From: Polaribacter pacificus
GTDB lineage: Bacteria > Bacteroidota > Bacteroidia > Flavobacteriales > Flavobacteriaceae
Length of the DNA stretch: 64,000 nt
Reading direction: 5' to 3'
Assembly (NCBI RefSeq): GCF_038024035.1
Contig: NZ_CP150664.1
Location: forward strand, 1,550,001 to 1,614,000
In this document: piece after piece, positions 63,722 through 64,000 of the stretch
Numbering within the stretch: the stretch's first letter is position 1
Layout of the letters: each line of letters begins with the position of its first letter
The notes under the pieces: model-generated
Database searches by the model: none
Seen by the model: only the letters and a program-made list of their open reading frames with translations
What the model was told of the DNA's origin: nothing
Position numbers and translations under genes: made by a program

Positions 63722-64000
63722 ATGGGTTTAGCAAAAACAGAAATGTTTTCAGATCAACAGAATGAGATTGCTTTGATAGCAAAAGTCTTTGGTCATCCAG
63801 CCAGAGTTTCAATTTTACAGCATTTGTTTAAAATCAATTCTTGTGTCTGCGGAGACTTAGTACTTGAAATTGGATTGGCACAACCAACCATTTCTCAACA
63901 TTTAAAAGAGCTCAAACATTTGGGATTGATAAAAGGAAGTGTAGAGGGCACAAGTGTTTGTTATTGTATCGATAAAAAAAACTGGGCTGCTATGAAAAAA
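63722..64000 (+). CDS. ArsR/SmtB-family transcriptional regulator, 3' end cut by window
   Basis: The frame is open from the ATG to the last base; 93 residues are visible. It is a winged-helix protein with the recognition helix LAQPTISQHLKELKHLGLI. Just before it a Cys-Val-Cys (SCVCGDLV, residues 40-47) matches the ELCVCDL metal(loid)-sensing motif of ArsR-type repressors. A beta-wing follows (KGSVEGTSVCYCID) with another Cys pair. Arsenite or a similar thiophilic metal is a possible inducer; the genes it controls would lie beyond the window. Confidence 0.87.
   Translation, partial: MGLAKTEMFSDQQNEIALIAKVFGHPARVSILQHLFKINSCVCGDLVLEIGLAQPTISQHLKELKHLGLIKGSVEGTSVCYCIDKKNWAAMKK

Noticed and set aside
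1..64000. CRISPR arrays, insertion sequences, prophage, tRNA or rRNA genes
   Set aside because: No regularly spaced repeats, transposase or integrase motifs, structural phage proteins or tRNA T-loop patterns were seen on either strand.

Overview
The window looks like chromosome of a low-GC member of the Flavobacteriaceae (Bacteroidota), probably marine. The reasons are the AT-rich sequence, promoters of the Bacteroidota type (a TAnnTTTG -7 box, in three places with a TTG exactly 19 bases upstream), signal peptides ending in (A/G)-Q, clade-typical families (an IPExxxVDY protein, a beta-barrel protein with a carboxypeptidase-regulatory N-terminus, N-acylated arginine synthesis, a viroplasmin-type RNase H), and little sign of Shine-Dalgarno sites. 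I saw no rRNA, tRNA, CRISPR array, phage genes or transposase. Both ends cut genes: a SulP transporter at the left and an ArsR-family regulator at the right.

Layout. 0-11 kb: SulP bicarbonate/anion transporter with a beta-carbonic anhydrase, then housekeeping genes (CvpA, SDR, TlpA-like, YraN, LD-carboxypeptidase, metG). 11-15.4 kb: leuA-leuC-leuD-leuB on the plus strand. 15.5-32.9 kb: one long minus-strand block of amino-acid synthesis. Read in the direction of transcription it is ilvD-ilvB-ilvN-ilvC-ilvA, a gapN-type aldehyde dehydrogenase, then GNAT-argG-argC-argD-argF'-argB-argE-argH. 33-36 kb: an ABC/FtsX transporter with a His-rich loop and two secreted CFFCG paralogues. 36-45 kb: M28 peptidase, pyk, rnc, fabF, acpP, purN, rnhA. 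45-52 kb: suf Fe-S genes, with a serine hydrolase on the other strand lying between sufD and sufS. 52-64 kb: M14 peptidase, thiL, an outer-membrane protein beside an AraC regulator, brnQ, pepP, a cold-shock protein and arsR.

The most interesting signal lies in non-coding sequence. The leader of the ilv operon (about 32633-32939, minus strand) encodes two isoleucine-rich peptides in series (7 Ile in 19 residues, then 8 Ile in 26). Each is followed by an antiterminator segment at or next to its stop codon and then by a strong intrinsic terminator whose 5' arm that segment can pair with exactly. This reads as a tandem, isoleucine-only transcription attenuator. The arginine operon has a related arrangement: a perfect TTG-N19-TACATTTG promoter, then after 4 bases a 23-codon reading frame with six Arg codons, then a C-rich, G-poor stretch. 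It lacks an obvious intrinsic terminator, so any control may be Rho-dependent. Together the two leaders suggest that translation of leader peptides controls the amino-acid operons of this genome.

Other points: the transcarbamylase has Ser at the position that separates N-acetyl- from N-succinylornithine enzymes, which predicts the succinylated route. The first arg gene is a GNAT with a four-Cys cluster that could replace ArgA/ArgJ. LeuA lacks the usual leucine-feedback domain. Three copies of an 11-bp operator-like sequence lie between the AraC gene and the outer-membrane gene.
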